From positions 111,995,124-112,059,123 of the forward strand of contig OX638371.1 in NCBI GenBank assembly GCA_951812925.1: a stretch of 64,000 nt of DNA. Reading direction: 5' to 3'. The position numbers were made by a program, and so were the translations under genes. The notes below the pieces were generated by a model, which saw only the letters and a list, made by a program, of their open reading frames with translations, was not told the origin of the DNA and searched no databases. The stretch is from Calliopum simillimum (Eukaryota > Arthropoda > Insecta > Diptera > Lauxaniidae). Positions 1 through 12,174 of this stretch are shown here, piece by piece. The first letter of the stretch is position 1. The number at the start of each line of letters is the position of its first letter.

Positions 1-1135
1 CGTATTTTACGATGTTGCTGCTCGCATGTGTATCGTAATTTTTCAAGGTTCAGGCGCAGTGGTGGTGGGGTCAGCGACAGTTGTGGCACTACAAGTTAAT
101 TAAGCCGAATTTGCATGTTGTTGGCAACCCACACTTCCGCTGTGCAGCAAAAAGTGCTAAAGTGTTGTCACCGCCGTGCATTTCGGTAGCAATCTTTCGA
201 CAGCAACAAAGAAGTTGTACGTGTTCCAAATGTCTTTTCTTGTTCCGAATTTGCTTGGTTTTTTATTGTTACCTTTTTTTGTGCTGTTCATCGATCATGT
301 GGCATTAATCCGCAACAACACGCCTACCGAAAATCGGAATCGTGCTTCAAGAATGGGGTTATGTATTTTATTGTCACTTTAAGGTTTAATTTTCCAAATG
401 TTTTTTGCTAAGTTTTATGATTGATAGCAATAATAGTGACAACAATAGCAACAACATCCTGAGTCCGCACAAAAAATTATTAAAAGTTGCGATTTTTTTT
501 TCCTTTTTTGAATGTCCTGACGTTGGTCATGACACTCACTCACTCTGAGGGTTGTTTATTTATTTTGTTAGACCTCATTAGGAACATATGTCAGGTAGCG
601 AACACACAATACGAGTAGTTCATGTAGAAGTGCAGTTTACGATGTATGCGCGTTCGGGTTAATTTGCTCACATTAAGGATTAAAAGTGTGAAAACCACAT
701 ATGGTGTTGTTTTTTTTTGGGTTTTTTTTAACATTTTGTTAGAACGATGTAAAGGCTTAAGAAAGTTAAGATTTTTTATGTAAATATATATGTTATTGCT
801 TATATTGAGCGATTTTCTATTGTTTTTAAGTTCGAAACTATTCAAGGCTATTTAGTACTTTTCAGTTCTGTTTTGAGTGTAGACAAAGTGACTCAATTTT
901 GAGCAGGAAAATCTTATAAACTACTTTATTCTGTACATCTCCAAAGCAGCCTGTCAATAAACCTTCAAACACAATTATGAATTTGTTTACATTAAGTAAT
1001 CGTACGCATACGCAGCGGGAGTTTGAGAATTTTTTGTGTTACATAAAAAATCTTCTGGTTCAAAACATCTTTCTGAGAGAATGCGTTAAAGTAAACTCTT
1101 AATCTCACACAGGTCGTCACAATGTTAAGCCGCAA
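1..1135. other. Unique AT-rich stretch, no gene seen
   Basis: Short frames here (up to 84 codons) are low-complexity and show no recognisable domain, start context or splice pattern. I see no terminal repeats and no copy elsewhere in the window. It is most likely intron or intergenic DNA. Confidence 0.5.
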
Positions 1136-1141
1136 ATTTAG

Positions 1142-1545
1142 ATCAGTGATCAATCAGCTCGTCAAGAACTAGAAAACTCCACAGGAGGTGTTCAAAAGAT
1201 ATGCACACGCCTAAGATAATGACGAAGGTTGTAAGGATTATTTTTGCTCAAAGATGGATGTGTTAATTACTGTGTGGCCTTCTGTCAAGAAAAGAAAAAA
1301 CAGTAGCCAACTAAATGAATTGGATTAAGTATTAAATGGTCCAACAGCAAGACAGGACAAAATTAGGATGCCTTTCTTATGAAAGACGAATGCAATCTGT
1401 AGAACTAGTACTTTTTTTTTCTGAAAAGTACTTACTTTATCCTTTTTAGGTAAAATTTATTTCAATGCATACTCGTATGTTTTGAGTGCATGGTAAATTC
1501 ATTATTCTACTTAAATACATTGCTCAAGCCAATCGAGCTTTTATT
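1142..1545 (+). repeat. Repeat R5, copy 1
   Basis: This stretch is repeated in the same orientation at 17023-17540. Shared landmarks in order are ATCAGTGATCA, GTCAAGAACTAGAAAAC, CACAGGAG, GTGTTAATTA, AACAGTAGCCAACT, TTGGATTAAG and TTGAGTGCATGG. The copies differ by many substitutions and indels, so the duplication is old. No coding frame is conserved between them, and the ends show no clear terminal repeats. It could be an old dispersed element or a local duplication of host DNA. Confidence 0.6.
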
Positions 1546-2960
1546 TGAATCAGATCTTGAAATAAACTTTCTCAAAAGTTCCTTTTAATGCTAAGTTAGA
1601 CTTTAAACTTTTAAATCTTTTAAATAAAAGTTGAAGAAAAATTTTAAAATTTTTCTTGACTTAAACTTCAAGATATTTAAAAACAAACTTTTTAACCAAA
1701 AAAAAAAACTTTACTTGTTGCTCAAAAATACAATCAAATTTATGGTACCCCCAGGAGACATGGCATCCCAGGTAATATGGCACCCCAGATTATATAGCAT
1801 CCCTTTCAATTTCAATACTTGCAGCTTTCCTTGCATTCAAATATGTCCACAGTTTAATAGTTCCTTTAACTGCAGTTGCCATAATCAACTAATTAAATAT
1901 TCAATGAAGTAATGCAAGGCTGTCAGCGTAGAGCAAAAGGGAGCCAATTTTGGCTCGACCAACAACATCAATATTTCTGTACAACAATCACAGAAATAAT
2001 TTTTGTTGTTTTTTTTTTCACGCTCGTCAAAATTTCTCGTTTTTGTTGCTTCTTTTGCGTACACACAAAATCGAACTCGAACAAACATAAAACAACAACA
2101 ACGACTACGTCGCATCAATAACAAAAACAAGAAACAATATGGGTACTAATGCGTTGATGCGCAGTTGAAAATGCAAGTCTTTTACGCACTAACGCCTGAA
2201 CGTTCAATGTGAATATTTCCATCCTGAGAAATTGTAGAAGTAGTGCAAAATTTTCGGCAATGTGTTTGTTGTTTTACAAATGTCAAACTTTCGCAAACTG
2301 CACTTCCGCAACGACGCAAGAACATTGCGCATCAACGCGTGAATATTTCTACTTTTTGTGTGCGTCCTAGTTCTTAGAAATTTTGAAAATTGTTGAAAGA
2401 TTATTGTTGTTGTAAACGAGGCATGAAAAGCAACAAAAAATTGTTTTTGTGATTGTTGTCATTCGAATTTGAAGTTGTTGTAAAAGCGAAAATTTTGCGC
2501 TGACTGCGCTGTATGCGCTTGGCTCAGTGATTTGAAAACGCTGACACCCTTGCAGTAATGCATTTGAGTGAACCTTTTTTAGTTTCGTCTAATTTTTATT
2601 CTGTATATACAAAAAAAGGAAAAATGGTACCAGTTTACTGAGTTCTATAAGGTTTGGGTGCCATTTCTTCCTGTACATACAACAGTTCAAGCACCAAAAT
2701 CTTAAAAGCCACTAAGGGTGCCGAATCACCCATGATATGGTGCAATATCAACCATAGTCTCAGGTGATTTGGCACTTTACAGATTTCAAAAAAATTTGCA
2801 ATAGTTTTTAATTTAGTTGAAATATTTTTTTTCTTTAGTTCCTTTAAAAAACTCTTTTAATTTTGCTTCTATAGAAGTTCATTAAAAGAGGTGCCATACC
2901 TCACTCGCTTATTTTCGTTATATTCATTTGAATTTGTGTGTTTGTTGGCAAATAAGTTTT
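1546..2960. other. Unique AT-rich stretch with GGCATCCC/GGCACCCC clusters
   Basis: No gene is visible. Two small clusters of short imperfect phrases occur: ATGGCATCCC and ATGGCACCCC near 1760-1800, and GTGCCA near 2670-2890. The 81-codon and 69-codon frames at 1885-2130 overlap on opposite strands across a CAA-rich region and look fortuitous. Confidence 0.4.
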
Positions 2961-2961
2961 T

Positions 2962-3625
2962 TACGTTGCATATGGGCATTTTCCAGGTGACGAACGTGAC
3001 CGTCGTACACATTTAAAGTACAAATAGTGGATGTAAAACATATTTTTATTTTAGTTTTTACTTTCAGTATAGCTCTTAGGTAGCACTATAATTAGTGCAA
3101 ACTTCAATAGCAAGCGAAATCCTGGTTCTAAGAGAAACGCAAAAAAAGACACAAAACGAACGTGACAAAAATAGAAGTAGTTTTCGTGCATATTCAAAGA
3201 AAGTCAAAATTTTGCAAAACAAGTCAGAATATTTTAGTGCGACTTATTTTAGAATCTTGTGCAATAATGCTACTTTGTAATGTATTTTATTTCTATATAT
3301 TTCTTTCTTTTGATCATAATCTGAATCAATACGTGACCTGTTTTCCACCATACAAATTTCAAATTGAAAATCTTTCAAAAAATCAGGATTTCCCAGTGAA
3401 TATTGGATAACTTTATCATGTATCAAATCTCATTCATGTGCGATAAATATTTTCGGAGACATGATGAAGTGATTTTTGTGGGGGCGTAACACCCCCATTT
3501 TTCCCATTACACATTATTTGTCTTGGTTTTTTTACATACTCGTATGTACCAAATCTCATTCATGTATGCTAGAAAGTTTCAGAGATATGATGATTTCAAT
3601 TTCTGGCGGAAATGCCGATATAAGG
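2962..3625 (+). repeat. Repeat R2, copy 1
   Basis: This copy matches 12175-13345 on the opposite strand almost end to end. Shared runs include AACGAACGTGACAAAAATAG, CTATAATTAGTG and TTTTTGTGGGGGCGT. The 3' part contains the phrase 'ATGATGAAGTGATTTTTGTG' followed by a CACCCCC block, which recurs as a short subrepeat in copy 2 and resembles subrepeats in the 18.3-19.5 kb hairpin. Unlike copy 2, this copy has no insert at its AACTTCAATAGC site, so it acts as the empty site for the TTAA element in copy 2. Confidence 0.7.
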
Positions 3626-6600
3626 TTTCTAGTATTTTTTATAGTCTCTGTGGAAAATGAACATTAATCCTCATGTATAAACTCAGCGTTCAGAGGCTGT
3701 TGAAGAATTCTTTAGGTGCCGAGCCTCCAGTCCAACAATTTTTTATTGTCCATTTTAACGTTACTATCAGTATTTTTACAGTATTTGACTTAGTCTTTCA
3801 CAACGCTTTGCCCCCAATTAACTTCACGATCATATCCAGTTTTTCTGGTATAAGTCTGGCCCTGGTTAGCCGGACTTAAATCCCATATCTACTTTATTTT
3901 GAGAGGATGTCGACCTCTAAATGGCAAAAGTTCTTCTTTAACAGATATGGAAGTGATTGGCATTAGTTTGCGACTTTCAATGACCAGTAAGAGGTTAATG
4001 CAAGCAAGCAGTTTCTCCAGCGGCTGCCAAATTATATATATTTTTGCGGAATTAGCTTCATTCTTCACTAAGCATATTCTTTGTTAGATTTTCTATACCA
4101 AGTACATGTAATCTTCTAAATTCTTTACCTGTGTAGTTACTGACAAGATTAAGTTACAGCCTTTATTTTCCAACTATGCAAGGGTTAATAAAAATAACAA
4201 ATGTCTTCATTGAAAAAAGGCAGAGTACTCGTATATGGCCAATACAGCAGGTGCAAACAAAAGCCTTCTATTTCTTAAATTAAAAAAATTAGTAAAAAAT
4301 GCTTAACAAATCACGCTCCACGGCCAATTAAGTTATTGAACCACCAAGAAAAAAAAGGGTCAATTCACCGACGGCAACGCCAAGTGTTTTTTATTGTCTG
4401 AAAAATTTGTGCAAAAGAAACGAAAAATTTAATAACGTTTCATTTGAAAAAGTGGAACAATTTTTTTAAATTAGAAAACCCTTTGCTTTTGTTTCGTTCT
4501 GTTCAACAGTCGATGCAAATTTTTCAAAAATTGCGTGTCAATAAACAATTTTTGACCCACATAATTATGCGCTGGAACAAAAAAAAAACGCTGAAAAAGG
4601 AAGAAAAAAAGTTATTTAAATTATATGCGCGCGACTGAAGGACGTGACAGGACGCGCTTCAGTCTCGTGTTGTGTATCCCTTTTTTTTTATTTTGTTCTT
4701 CGTTTGTGAGTTCCTATTTTGCATAATCATTAGGAAGGCAAAAATTGAGACTCCTCAGACTGATGATGCTCTGACTAATTTCCATAGGGACACGACAAGA
4801 AGACACAGAAAGAGCAAAGTGTAAACGAAAAAAAAAAAAAAACCGATTCAAAATAAGTCATATTGTCCCGCAACGTAACCAAAACAAATCATATTAATGA
4901 GCAAAGGGAGCCGAACCGAAAGCCGACCGACCGATGAGAGGACAGGAGCGATGACGTTGAATTCGATTTTACGCATAAAATGCAAATTAGCCGGCAAGAA
5001 GATGAAGAAGCAGTTGAGAAGATGAGCAACTCTCAACAAAGGTCATTGTCAGCAGGAGCAACCAATTTCTTCAAGTAGTAGTTGTAGCTAGACACCCTAA
5101 AGGCATCAAGGGACTATAAACATATCCAGCGCTGGAAGATTTGCATAATTTTTGGATTTATCCATACAGACTAACTACGTACGTAAAGCAGCGGCGCGCC
5201 GCGCATGTGCTTAAAGTCAAGGTTACGCCCCCCAAGGGATGAGCGTTTCGAGGAGTGTGCTGATATTGACGGCGGCGTCTAATAAAATCAGTTTTATGGC
5301 AATAAAATCACTGCACACATTTAATGATCGGTTAAGATCATAGGGATTTTCGATATTAGAAATATGTATCGTTACAATTTGAATATATTATCATATAATA
5401 TACACAGATAATAAATTTTGAATTGATTTGATTTGATTTTATCTATATATTTAACTCTGAACTCATTTTGGCCCTATGCTACCGCTAGGAATAACAGGAA
5501 AATATTATAATAAAAAAAAAAACAAAAGAAAAGTCCTTCAAATCATTTTAACTTAACTCATATTATTTTTAAAAGATATATATTTTTGTATGTATTTTCA
5601 GGTCATTGGCCTAAGCAAAATTGTGGCACCCCATAGTGCCATAACACAGTTGAACTAACCTAGAATCAGAGTACACCACCACCTGCAATGACCATAGCAC
5701 GGCATTCATCCTTTGAACATTTCAACACCAAACGCATACAACTGCTCTCAAATGGTAAGGTCACCAACGACCGCCACATTCTTTCGAGTTGTCGGAGTTT
5801 GTTATTAAGAGTCACAAATCAATAGACATTGAAAAGTGATTATTAACTCTCTTAAAAGGTATGGTATAAATGTTGAAGCGCGGAAAAAATTTTCCCACAA
5901 CAACAACAACAAAAGCAACCAAATAGATTTAAATTTTTTTCGTTTTTTCTTTTTTTTCAAAATGCGACCTGCGACTAAATTTATTGATACAAGTCCGATC
6001 GGTTACGATTAGGCTTGCAAGCAACAAACGGTCAGCCGTAACTATAATTTGAATTAAGACTGAGAGCGCGGTTTTAAAGTGCAGCTGCTGCTGCTGCTAA
6101 GGTGGGGGGAAAATGAAAAAGCGTCTAAAAGAAAGTCAAAGAAAGTAAGATTTGTCGTTTTTCAGCAACAAAAGCCGAAACATTTTTTTTTCTGTTTTGG
6201 TAACAACCAAAAGAATAACATGTTATCACAAGTGCAGCATTGGAGCTAAAAAACTGTGACAGCGAAGATTCTATGGGGACGGTTTCAGCTCGAAAAAAAA
6301 GAAAAAAAAAACAAAAATAACAATAAGCGGGCATTGTTGAGAAGAAAACAAAAAATGCCGAAAGTCATAAATTTGAAGTTTTTTTTTTCATTCTGTTTTT
6401 AGCGGTTTAATCTGTTCAGAAATATAAAAAAAAAACGAAATTTCCATTTGACAGCTACCGGAGAGTTGGTCTAAAACGTAAATTTGCTGTGATATCATGG
6501 TAACTATAAGAGAAATGCACAAAAAAAAAGCACTAATATGTTTGTACCCATCCAAAGGTTGAAGTAGAAAAACAAAAAGACCAAAAGTGTTCAGTACTCG

Positions 6601-6730
6601 AATTGGTGCAAGTTGAATTATGATGCAGATATGAAAATGGGTTTTGTTGTTATGTGCTTTTTTATCTGTGAAATTCAAAAGGATTTTCCACTTACTACGG
6701 TTGAACATTAGTGCAATAGAACACTGTATA
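3626..6730. other. Unique stretch, no gene seen
   Basis: It contains long A/T homopolymers and scattered short frames, none above about 106 codons and none with recognisable motifs. There is a slightly GC-richer patch at 4640-5300. No terminal repeats or copies elsewhere in the window were noticed. Confidence 0.4.
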
Positions 6731-6734
6731 GTTC

Positions 6735-7135
6735 ATAGTCAAAACGAAGAATATCTAGGAATACTGGGGAGAAAACATCTATGGAAAACTATCAACTAAC
6801 CTTAACTCATAATTTTTTAAAACACCCAAAAATTCTCCAAAATCACTAAAAGGGTTCGTAACCTAAGAATATATGGATAAACTAGTTGGAAAATATTTAT
6901 GGAAGACTATCAACTTGCTAAACTGATAGCTTTCTGGGGCACCCTTAGTTTCCCGAATATTACCCGAATGCTTCATTGTCAAAACGTATAATATCTAGAT
7001 AAACAAGATGGAAAATATCTATGGCGGTGTATCAACAAACTATATTTGATTCATTTCATAAGACACCCGTAGGCTTTATAGTCAAAACGAAGAATATCTA
7101 GGTATACTAAAGGGAAAACTTTTATGGCGAACTAT
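6735..7135 (+). repeat. Degenerate tandem repeat, about 105-120 bp, four units
   Basis: The phrase GTCAAAACGAAGAATATCTAGG followed by AAAC(A/T)T(T/C)TATGG..ACTATC recurs near 6738, 6857 (degenerate), 6979 and 7081. Spacing is about 105-120 bp, and the units differ by substitutions and indels. The following 7136-7520 stretch holds nothing I recognise. Confidence 0.6.
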
Positions 7136-7520
7136 TTACACTGTGCAAAAATTTTAAAAAAATTTGATAGGGACAAGACTTGGCTATAATAGGACGATAC
7201 CTCTGCCATAGCTGAGTAAAACCTCCGATGGGTTTTGCAGATTTAGCTGCATAACGAATTTTATCGACCTCCAAAATTTTTGTCAGAGGCTCCTCAGTTT
7301 CCGATCAATAGCTCGTGTACTATTTCAGGAACTGGTTTTTTTTATTTGCTAAAATTTTAGCTAGATGTCCAACAAATAACTTTTCCTAACAAACTATGTC
7401 AAAAAATTTCATACAGTGGGTGTTTTGATGTAAAATATTCGGCCTTTTTTAGTTTTTTGACCATAACTCACAAAATATCATTTGTTCATAAAAATTTCCT
7501 TATGCACAATTGAATTAAAT

Positions 7521-8611
7521 TGTAAAATGGACAAGGTTTGTAAGCATCCAATATGGGACTTGGTCGTTAAATGAGAATTTTCGGCTGTTGAACGCGCGCT
7601 GCCGGCAAAACTCTTTTTTTATTCAAAATTGATGCGACCTCCTAAAAAAATTTAAAAGGCATAAAATGCTTAAAATCGTCAAATAAATATGTCTGAATTT
7701 TTTCAGAATTTTTTGGAGACATTTAAAAAATTTTTCAGAAATATAAAAATGATTTTTTAATTGAACTTTTAGTCATATATTTGCAAAGATCGACTTACAT
7801 ATAAATCTATCAATGCATTTTTCTAACACATAATTATGACAAATCAAGGAACGGATTAAAAACACGGCTATAGTGACATATGTTTCGTCTTTCGCCACAA
7901 AGACTCATCAGACTATTTTTGTTGTAATTATAATTATATTTATTTCACTAAATCAATAATATAATATAATTGAAAAATTGCAAGTTTTAAAACTTTTTGT
8001 GTTTTTGGCCTGGGCGTGAGTTGAACCAAGGAACTCGCGGTTGGTAGCAGAAGTCGCTACCACTGCACCAGCCTTGCCCCGGCTGCGAAGCCGACTTTTG
8101 CCAGTTTTGCTTGTGTGTTAATACGTATTGATATATCATAATTGTTGTTTTGTGTTATTTATTGATATTTGGTATAGTTGTTCCTTTGGAACAAATTCAA
8201 TACCGATTGCAGGTGTTTCCACCTTATCAGGGCGTTTTCTCCCAAATAACTTTAAGAATTTTTAACACGTGTCACTATAGCCGTGTTTTTAATCCGTTCC
8301 TTGATTTGTCATAATTATGTGTTAGAAAAATGCATTGATAGATTTATTTGTAAGTCGATCTTTGCAAATATATGACTAAAAGTTCAATTAAAAAATCAAT
8401 TTTCTATATATAAAATGTCATTAAGTTACACACTTAAAAATTCTTGAAATATAAAAATTTAAAAATAAAAAAATTTTTAACGTCCAAAAAATTCTGAAAA
8501 AATTCACACGTATTCCCCGGACACTTTAAAAAAAAGAGTTTTGCCGACCAAAAATTCTCATTTAACGACAAAGTCCCATATTAGGTGTTTACAAATTTTA
8601 TGCATTTTACA
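7521..8611. mobile_element. Foldback element of the R1/M1 group
   Basis: The first about 375 bp are inverted at the far side, roughly 7521-7893 against 8262-8611. The inner parts are nearly identical, for example GACAAATCAAGGAACGGATT on one side and AATCCGTTCCTTGATTTGTC on the other. The outer parts are more diverged. The arms include the module ATAAAATGCTTA..GAATTTTTTCAGAATTTTTT, shared with R1 copies. The loop of about 370 bp holds a tRNA-like sequence. The outer ends (TGTAAAATG..) are approximate, and I could not define a target duplication. Confidence 0.7.
8007..8080 (-). other. tRNA-like sequence with Pol III A and B boxes (SINE-head-like)
   Basis: On the minus strand, GGGGCAAGGC is followed by an A-box-like TGGTGCAGTGG (8070 to 8060), then a B-box-like GGTTCAACTCA (8027 to 8017) about 33 bases on, as in tRNA genes. 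A D-arm stem GCT/AGC can be drawn. The anticodon and T stems do not close properly, because GGTAGC pairs with GCTACC across where the anticodon arm should be, so this is unlikely to be a working tRNA. It resembles the head of a tRNA-derived SINE or an old tRNA pseudogene. It lies in the loop of the 7521-8611 hairpin. A covariance-model search would settle its identity. Confidence 0.4.
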
Positions 8612-10118
8612 GTGTAGTTAAATTTTGGGGCAACAACCAATTTGATTAACCGTGTCTTGACATTCCAATTTCTAGTTGGTTTATTTTCGAAAAGTTCGTT
8701 TTTTTCGGTTTATTTGAAACCAATTGAAATTTGTCGTATAAATAATAAAATCAAATTTGTTTATGCATAACCAAGCAAATAAACCAACAAAATACCTAGT
8801 GGGAATGGAGTGGAAATCTATTTGAGCAATGTTTTTTAGAAGATAAAAAGTTCTTTCATACATTCTGCATATACAAATTTTTTGTTTTTGTATACCTGTG
8901 TAAACTATTATACAATATTATTTATAAATAAATGTACGTATATATTTAATCAACAATTAGTTGTTCATTGTTTGTAGGTGTCATTACTTTCAACTGTCGT
9001 ATTATTTATATTCTCCATTTGTTGAGAGTTTATTTGTCAACTGAAGTCACGATTCAAAACAAACAAACAAACAAACAAACAAATATTGCATTTTTTTTTT
9101 TTTAATTTAAAACTTATTTATGGTGTCGTTGTAAGATGGTCTCAGTGTCTAGAAACTAGATAACACTTTACAAAAATCTTAATTTTCTTTTGAGCTTCAA
9201 CGACATTTCTTACATAAGATTAATTTAAAAGCTACTTAGCAAATATCAGCTTAATTTAATAAGATAAATATATAATTAGCTGGTTTAAAGCAGTTCGAAA
9301 AAAGAAAAATTTTATCTACTTAGCTAGAAAAATTAATTTTTCAAACTAGAATTACTTGTTTTATATATTGTAGTATATTACACTTATATGAAGATTGTTT
9401 TTCCATTGCAACAAAAAGATAAAAATAAAAAAAAAAATAAACTTGTTTAATGAAAAATTATTAATTTGTTTTTTTTCTAATTTTTTGTTTCGTTAAAGAA
9501 TGTTGTTTTTCACACGAAAATGCTTTAATCACGATCAGAGTGCCGCTTATATTCGCAGTTTTAAGAAACTTGGCTGAAATCATTGTATTGTATTAACGCT
9601 ATTCGAGGGCGTTTATTATGAAAAACTGTTTTTATTTCATGTACATGAAAGGTTTTTCTGAGTGAAATTAACAAAAAGTACCTCAATGTGTTCTAATTAT
9701 TTCTAGTTATGAAAGTTATTCAATTCTAAATTACGATTCGTACTTAGTTTCTAAAGAATTGCTATAGTTACTTACAAAAATCTTTCAAACTTAAGTACGT
9801 CAATGTTTTGTTACATTATGCATTATGATTTTAATACGTAGTAGTTATATATAGTAATAGTTTATTATTTATAAATGTACTTATGAAATAAAAATAGATT
9901 TATTCAACTCCATTGTACTTAAACTGTGAATTCCCTAGAAAATTATTTCAATCATTGTGGTGTTAAAACATTTCCATAGTTATTTTTAGCTTAGGTTTAT
10001 TTCACTAAGTTATAGCTGATTTTATAGCCTTAGGTTGCTGCTCCTTTTATTACAGTTATTTTAGGTGTTCTTTAGTTGTCAGTGAAACTTGAATAGGGCT
10101 AACACAGAGCAGTATAGT
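8612..10118. other. AT-rich stretch with a CAAA microsatellite
   Basis: No gene seen. A CAAA tandem lies at about 9058-9082, next to a poly-T run. The rest is AT-rich and unique within the window. Confidence 0.4.
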
Positions 10119-10119
10119 T

Positions 10120-11560
10120 TTTTTATTTTTCATTCAGAGAAAAACCAATGGAGCAGTTGTGATTTAAATGAAGGCCTATTTTAGCCCATTTAGATAGGGT
10201 CAAAATAAAGATTCATCCCGAAATCAACTCACCAGTTTGGAGGACTCCTGAAAACGATATCTGCATTATTTTTTTTTTTTTTTTCATTCCAAGAAAAACC
10301 AATGGAGCAGTTTTGATTCAACTGAAGCCCAATTTTGGCTAAAAAATTTATGCATATTGGTCTTAACATTTTGTTCATTACAAAATGGATATCCAAGGGT
10401 ATTTTAGAAATAAAGACTATGTTTTTACAAAAATGGTTTTCGTTTAAAAATTATAAATTTTTTTGGGGGTATAGATTACACAGGACCACAAAAAAAAAAC
10501 AGTCCTGAAGTAGAAAGTTGAGGTACCATACGGTATGGTTTTCAATGTGCTAAAAACGAATCCGAGGTCAGAATTTAGCCATCACCCTTAGATTTTGAGA
10601 TATTCTTGCTTAAAGTTGCAGGAAGCACTGTTTTCAGGCTTATGGTGCAGTTCCAGGAAACGATGTAGTTCCATATTTTCAATGGAATCGAATAGCCATA
10701 ATCTTCCTTATAAAACTATACGTTCTAATTTTTTCGATTGGACTTTTACTTCCCGAGATATCACCGTTTGAAGTAAACATATCTCAACCCTCATACAAAG
10801 CACTACATTATATTTGTAGCGTAAAATCCATTTAACATATAAAAATGATAACCCTTTACTTTAAAGTAAGATAACTCTGAAAGTAAGAGTCCAATCGGAA
10901 AAGTTTGAAGGCAGAGTTTTATAAAGAAGATTGTGGCTATTCGATGTCATTGAAAAAATGGAGCTACCGCATTTCCTGGAACTGCATCATAAGCCTGAAA
11001 ACAGCGCTTTCTGCAAATTTAAGCAGGGATATCTCAAAATCTAAGGGTGATGGCTAAATTCTGACCTCGGATTCGTTTTTAGCACATTGAAAACCATACC
11101 GTATGGTACCTCAACTTTCTACTACAGGACTTTTTTTTTTTTGTGGTCCTGTGTTATCTTCGCGTCCAAAAATCGATTTTTTACTTTTTCCAATTACGCG
11201 GTCGGAAAAACGATTTTTTACTCAAAAGCAAGACATCATACGAAAAAAGTTCATAACGCAAAAATTTGTGGAGTTGTTCACAAAATACGTGTGAATTTTT
11301 TCAGAGTTTTTTTTGTTTAGATATATTATTATTTTTCAAAAATTTATCAAATTGAGAGTTTTCAGCTGTTAATCTCACGTTCGTCAGCAAAATGATAGGT
11401 TTACTCAAAACAAAGGCTTCTACAAAATAATTTCACGCGACATCAAATGCTTAGAATTCTTCAAAGGATAGGCATGAATTTCTTCAGGATATTTTAGAAA
11501 TTTTTTTTATTTTTTTATGATTTAAGTATTATAAAATATCTCAAAAAATTCTCAAAAAAA
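10120..11560 (+). repeat. Repeat R1, copy a, split by a CAC-ended hairpin
   Basis: R1 is recognised by ATTCATCCCGAAATCAACTC, AACGATATCTGCAT, GAGAAAAACCAATGGAGCA and, further on, CCAATTACGCGGTCGGAAAAA, ACTCAAAAGCAA and CATACGAAAAAAGTTC. The first half (10120-10478) and second half (11154-11560) are separated by a 675-bp insertion. The same order of landmarks appears uninterrupted on the minus strand at 49690-50075. The GAAAAACCAATGGAGCAG block occurs twice in the first half, about 155 bp apart. No coding capacity was seen. Confidence 0.7.
10479..11153. mobile_element. CAC-ended foldback element, target duplication TTA
   Basis: The element starts CACAGGACCACAAAAA and ends with the inverse TTTTTGTGGTCCTGTG. 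The two arms of about 300 bp pair along most of their length, for example GTACCATACGGTATGGTTTT against AAAACCATACCGTATGGTAC. It is flanked by TTA at 10476-10478 and 11154-11156. This is a direct repeat; an extension of the inverted repeat would give TAA on the right. CAC ends with a 3-bp duplication fit non-autonomous members of the CACTA/Chapaev group. There is no coding capacity. It was inserted into repeat R1. Confidence 0.8.
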
Positions 11561-12174
11561 TGATAAGTTTGAGTTGAACTCTAATCCTAAAACTAGATAG
11601 TTAACATAAATTGCATCCCTGATTGAGAATAATTTTTTAACGTAAAATTTTCACTCAAAAACGTAAATTTTGCAGTTCTTAAAAGTTTAATTGTTTGGCA
11701 TAGCGCAGTTATTTTTCCTACAGGGAAGGCTTACCACACATATTGGCCGTAACCGTAACTGCAACCAGTAACAAAGTAAGTCATGATTAAAGTAATAAAC
11801 TTTTATTGCTAATTGCATTAAGTTGAAATCAATGATTTTTCATTCAAAAACTATCATACTTCGTTAGCTTTAGGTATATTTTTTTTAATAACAGCACGAG
11901 GCACTGACTTTGTACTTATGTCTAGTATTTGGCACAGGCCTACATTAATATTAGACTGATTGAAAAAAAGAAAAAAAAAATTTTGAAATTCCACTACTAC
12001 GACCAAAAATCTACAGAAGGGTGTCAAAAAAGTGAGCCGAGTTTTTTTTTTTTTTTTTCAGTTTTTAACGGTCATTTAGAGGTCGCTCAACTTCGATTAA
12101 TGCAAAATCTCGGGTTGATTCTGTTTTTATTTTGTACGATATGTCGAATTTTTTGTCTTGAGCCAAGACACATC
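11561..12174. other. Stretch with no recognised feature
   Basis: AT-rich, with no terminal repeats or supported reading frames. The 100-codon frame at 11929-12231 crosses poly-A and poly-T runs and extends into repeat R2, so I do not call it a gene. Confidence 0.35.

Noticed and set aside
8007..8080. A functional tRNA gene
   Set aside because: The A and B boxes are present, but the anticodon and T stems do not form, so only a tRNA-like module is claimed.
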